Shown piece by piece: positions 7,277 to 9,184 of a stretch of 9,184 nt of DNA. The notes under the pieces were generated by a model. It was not told the origin of the DNA and made no database searches. It saw nothing but the letters and a program-made list of their open reading frames with translations. The stretch spans positions 17,109-26,292 of the forward strand of contig DCGT01000006.1 of assembly GCA_002315315.1 (NCBI GenBank). Reading direction: 5' to 3'. Source of the DNA: Faecalibacterium sp. UBA1771. GTDB taxonomy: Bacteria; Bacillota; Clostridia; Oscillospirales; Ruminococcaceae. Position 1 is the first letter of the stretch; each line of letters begins with the position of its first letter. The position numbers and the translations under genes are program-made.

Positions 7277-7942
7277 ATGAAAAAACTTTTATCTGTAATA
7301 ATCGCCGCTTGCATAATGTTTTCACTTGCCGCGGCGGTTTCGGCGCAGACCGTCTATACCGACGGATATCTTATGTATGTAATCGAGGACGGCGGCATCG
7401 CGATTGTCGGCTACACCGGCACCGAGCAGACGGTCATCGTCCCCGAAATGATAGGCGGTTACCCTGTTTCGGAGATATCCGAGGGCGCGTTTGCCGATTG
7501 CCGAACCGTTACCGAGGTTGTTTTGCCCGAAACGGTTATGGTAATCGAGCAGGGAGCGTTCACCTCCAAGCAGACCTATGAACCGGCGCAGGAGGGAGCG
7601 ATACTTCCCGAGCCGACACCTGCCGCATCGGGCGAGCCTTCAGAACGCACCGAGGAGCAAAAGGTATACAGCTATACGCCGGATGAAACGTCGGAGGGGG
7701 AACAGTCTGCCGACACCGCGCCCGTTCAGGTCGATAATGTCGAGATATCGGAACAAACAGAAGCTGCCGAAAAAGGAATAGCCGAAAGTGATAGCGGGTC
7801 GACAGAGCAAAAAAGGAGCATATCGGTGCTCGTTATAGTCGCGGGAATTATCGTAGTCCTTGCTGTGATTATCCGATTTGTTATCTACCCGAAGTCAGAT
7901 AAAAAGCCGTTTGAATATTTGTTGAAAGGTGAGAAAAAATGA
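7277..7942 (+). CDS. Single-pass membrane protein with a short BspA-type LRR stub (221 aa)
   Basis: The N-terminus is a signal peptide (MKKLL..., likely cleaved after VSA at residue 23). A short ectodomain (24-100) carries about two LRR_5 units: VIVPEMIGGYPVSEISEGAF (53-72) and VVLPETVMVIEQGAF (81-95). A linker rich in Glu, Ser, Thr and Pro (about 100-180) leads to a transmembrane helix (about 182-204) and a short Lys-rich cytoplasmic tail. The topology is therefore type I: outside N-terminus, inside C-terminus. The opening LRR unit resembles the starts of both LRR blocks in the upstream large protein. The stop overlaps the next start (ATGA), so the two are probably co-translated. Start support is the signal peptide, since no good ribosome binding site is seen. 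No catalytic domain is visible. It may be a tether, receptor or co-factor for the upstream protein (inference). Confidence 0.85.
   Translation: MKKLLSVIIAACIMFSLAAAVSAQTVYTDGYLMYVIEDGGIAIVGYTGTEQTVIVPEMIGGYPVSEISEGAFADCRTVTEVVLPETVMVIEQGAFTSKQTYEPAQEGAILPEPTPAASGEPSERTEEQKVYSYTPDETSEGEQSADTAPVQVDNVEISEQTEAAEKGIAESDSGSTEQKRSISVLVIVAGIIVVLAVIIRFVIYPKSDKKPFEYLLKGEKK
7925..7933 (+). promoter_or_regulatory. Ribosome binding site for the downstream small exported protein
   Basis: AAAGGTGAG lies within the last codons of the upstream gene, with the GG 9 bases before the ATG at 7939. It gives the overlapping gene its own initiation signal besides any translational coupling. Confidence 0.7.
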
Positions 7943-8316
7943 AAAAGAAATTACTAATTGTTCTCGCTGTCATCGTAATAGCCGCAGGCTGTATGGTCCC
8001 CGCGCTGTCCGCTGCCGATGCGTCGGTTACGCTGACCTATTCCGGCACCGCAATCGGAACACTCGACAGCAATAAGGGCAAGGAGGGTCAGATATATGTG
8101 TCGTGGTATAGTGCCGACGGCAGAATGCTGACCTGTGATATATATGAGGTCGACGCCGAAACCGACGCTGTCAATCTTGCCGAAATTCATTCGGGCGCTG
8201 TCGAATTCAAGGTGATTTGGCTTGATTCCTATAAGCCTGTAAGCGAGGAAAAAACCTTCTCGGTCTCCGAGGTCGAGTCCGGCAAAATTAAAATTGACGA
8301 TATCGAAATCGGATGA
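7939..8316 (+). CDS. Small exported single-module protein (125 aa)
   Basis: MKKK plus a hydrophobic stretch forms a signal peptide, probably cut near residues 25-26 (LSA or SAA). An AAGC sequence (15-18) could be a lipobox, which would make this a lipoprotein attached at Cys18; the Ala at -3 makes that less certain. The mature part is one beta-rich module with WYSADGRML (56-64) and FKVIWLDSYKPV (90-101). This pattern, an 'S-x-DGRM' strand followed by 'K-x-x-W-LDS-x-KP', recurs as a module inside clostridial multidomain surface and glycan-related proteins; here it stands alone. Function is unknown and no enzyme motif is visible. It overlaps the previous gene by 4 bases (ATGA) and ends 47 bases before a strong terminator, so it is the last gene of the unit. 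Confidence 0.85.
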   Translation: MKKKLLIVLAVIVIAAGCMVPALSAADASVTLTYSGTAIGTLDSNKGKEGQIYVSWYSADGRMLTCDIYEVDAETDAVNLAEIHSGAVEFKVIWLDSYKPVSEEKTFSVSEVESGKIKIDDIEIG

Positions 8317-8363
8317 CGCAGTAAAGCTGCCGTGCAACGCGAAAAAAACAAAAGTCAAAAGTT

Positions 8364-8393
8364 AGGGACGGATGTTAAACCGTCCCTTTTTTT
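8364..8393 (+). terminator. Intrinsic terminator ending the LRR gene unit
   Basis: AGGGACGG (8364-8371) pairs perfectly with CCGTCCCT (8380-8387) around an 8-base loop and is followed by six more Ts (8388-8393), seven in all with the last stem base. It is a textbook Rho-independent terminator in plus orientation, just after the small exported protein. Confidence 0.92.
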
Positions 8394-8737
8394 ACGTTAT
8401 TTCGGCGCCGATTTATATATTTTACAGTTCAACTGCCGTGATTACGGTAAACAATGTCGGATTAGTGAGCGAACCCCAAATAACTTTTGCAGGTGGTAAG
8501 AGTGTTTTCGAAACCGACTGTTTTGTAACTTAATTTGTCGAAAAAAGGATATAACAGATTCCGATAGAACTCTCTGTTATATCCCTTTTATCTATTTTAT
8601 ATAGTCAACACGAGCTTGCGTAGAGATTTTTTCTTTGCCGGACTGACAAAATATTTCGCGCTTCCTCGTTAATGACCGTATGAACTGCCGGTGGATTTAT
8701 CGAAATTCTGACAAATAATTACAGTACAAAACGGATA
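8394..8737. other. Intergenic region between convergent genes
   Basis: No start-to-stop gene with a ribosome binding site is visible in these 344 bases, which look more AT-rich than the flanking genes. They contain one strong hairpin (8541-8590, listed separately). On the minus strand two start-less open stretches lie in the same frame, 8425-8529 (35 codons) and 8608-8718 (37 codons), separated by stops. They could be decayed coding sequence but may be chance, and I do not recognise either translation. Confidence 0.5.
8541..8590 (-). terminator. Strong, probably bidirectional terminator between convergent genes
   Basis: A perfect 12-bp stem (8547-8558 with 8573-8584; arm core GGATATAACAG) has a 14-base loop. 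On the minus strand the stem is followed at once by six Ts (complement of 8541-8546), fitting termination of the membrane-protein gene that ends at 8738. On the plus strand it is followed by C then TTTT, so it may also catch read-through from the left. Confidence 0.8.
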
Positions 8738-9184
8738 TTATTTCCGATTGATCGTGCGTTTGTTTGCAAAAGCTGCACCGTCATTTGCAATTTCGGATAG
8801 TACAACGAGTGTAAAAAGCTCGGAAATGATATAGGTATCGCTCATATACGACGGTTTGAGAATGGCGGAGTAGCCCGTAACATCGACGTATGCAAGCATA
8901 AAACACCGTGCCGTAAGCAGGACAAGCAATGACAGCGGGATAATTATTTCAAGCAGATACCGGAGCAGTCTGCCGCCGTTGGTTTTTATTCTGCGCGCAC
9001 GAACAACAGCTATATACACCAATCCCGCAAGCGACAAAGGAAACAACACACCGAACATCAACGAAAATACCTTGTTGACCGTTATAATCGTATTATATCC
9101 GGCGGATTCCATATTTACACGAGACATCGCCTTTCCGTAATCGTTTATATAATAAGCGTTAATCGGACAGTTCAGAACGCCATG
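8738..9184 (-). CDS. Multi-pass membrane protein, C-terminal fragment (5' end beyond the window)
   Basis: The minus-strand frame is open from the right edge to TAA at 8738-8740, giving 148 residues. An internal ATG at 9127 has only a weak upstream AAGG, and the frame continues without a stop through 19 earlier codons (ending ...YYINDYGKA), so the gene most likely starts outside the window. Three hydrophobic segments are visible: one starting FSLMFGVLFPLSLAG, one with LLEIIIPLSLLVLL, and a weaker one with YIISELFTLVVL. Positive clusters (RARRIK after the first, NKRTINRK at the C-terminus) predict that the stretch before the first helix is outside and the C-terminus inside. I do not recognise the family. 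It converges on the exported-protein unit and is probably unrelated to it. Confidence 0.75.
   Translation of the reverse strand, partial: HGVLNCPINAYYINDYGKAMSRVNMESAGYNTIITVNKVFSLMFGVLFPLSLAGLVYIAVVRARRIKTNGGRLLRYLLEIIIPLSLLVLLTARCFMLAYVDVTGYSAILKPSYMSDTYIISELFTLVVLSEIANDGAAFANKRTINRK

Noticed and set aside
7309..7781. Two further plus-strand open frames overlapping the LRR-stub gene (7309-7581 and 7578-7781)
   Set aside because: They are Arg/His-rich shifted-frame shadows of the real gene, which has a signal peptide, LRR units and a transmembrane helix.
9125..9127. ATG at 9127 as the start of the minus-strand membrane protein
   Set aside because: The frame stays open for 19 codons to the window edge with protein-like sequence, and the upstream AAGG is only a weak ribosome binding site; an internal Met is more likely, though not excluded.

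Overview
The window looks like accessory chromosomal sequence from a Gram-positive anaerobe of the class Clostridia, probably a gut Oscillospirales/Ruminococcaceae-type bacterium. This is inferred from the architecture: long secreted proteins built from bacterial Ig-like modules, BspA-type leucine-rich repeats (LRR_5), InlB/Flg_new-like repeats, CxxC 'GYT..YC..C' modules and an NPxTG-like C-terminal motif, with AAGGAG-type ribosome binding sites and intrinsic terminators. No taxonomic marker gene is present, so the lineage is a guess.

Layout. (1) 1-2463 (+): C-terminal 820 residues of a very large surface protein whose start lies left of the window. It has tandem Ig-like modules, the first two nearly identical in DNA, then two CxxC modules, an MBG/YDG-like module, a 'DYTVSY..N' module, an X2-like module, and an NPKTG motif with no membrane anchor after it. 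A strong terminator follows (2474-2509). (2) 2590-7218 (+): a complete 1542-residue secreted BspA-like protein with signal peptide, acidic linker, two beta-rich repeat modules, two LRR_5 blocks split by a Cys/Asp/His motif, four InlB/Flg_new-like repeats and an Fn3-like C-terminal module; no cell-surface anchor is visible. (3) 7277-7942 (+): a 221-residue single-pass membrane protein with signal peptide, a short LRR_5 stub and an acidic Ser/Thr/Pro linker. (4) 7939-8316 (+): a 125-residue exported protein consisting of one small beta module, coupled to the previous gene by an ATGA overlap and followed by a terminator at 8364-8393. (5) 8394-8737: intergenic, with a strong, probably bidirectional terminator. 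(6) 8738-9184 (-): C-terminal part of a multi-pass membrane protein, cut by the right edge, convergent with the rest.

Reading together: genes 2-4 look like one unit of exported proteins. The large one has no anchor of its own, the middle one is membrane-tethered and carries the same LRR type, and the last is a free-standing extracellular module. A plausible but unproven reading is that the small membrane protein helps tether, or otherwise works with, the large LRR protein. I see no tRNA, rRNA, CRISPR array, complete insertion sequence or metabolic enzyme.
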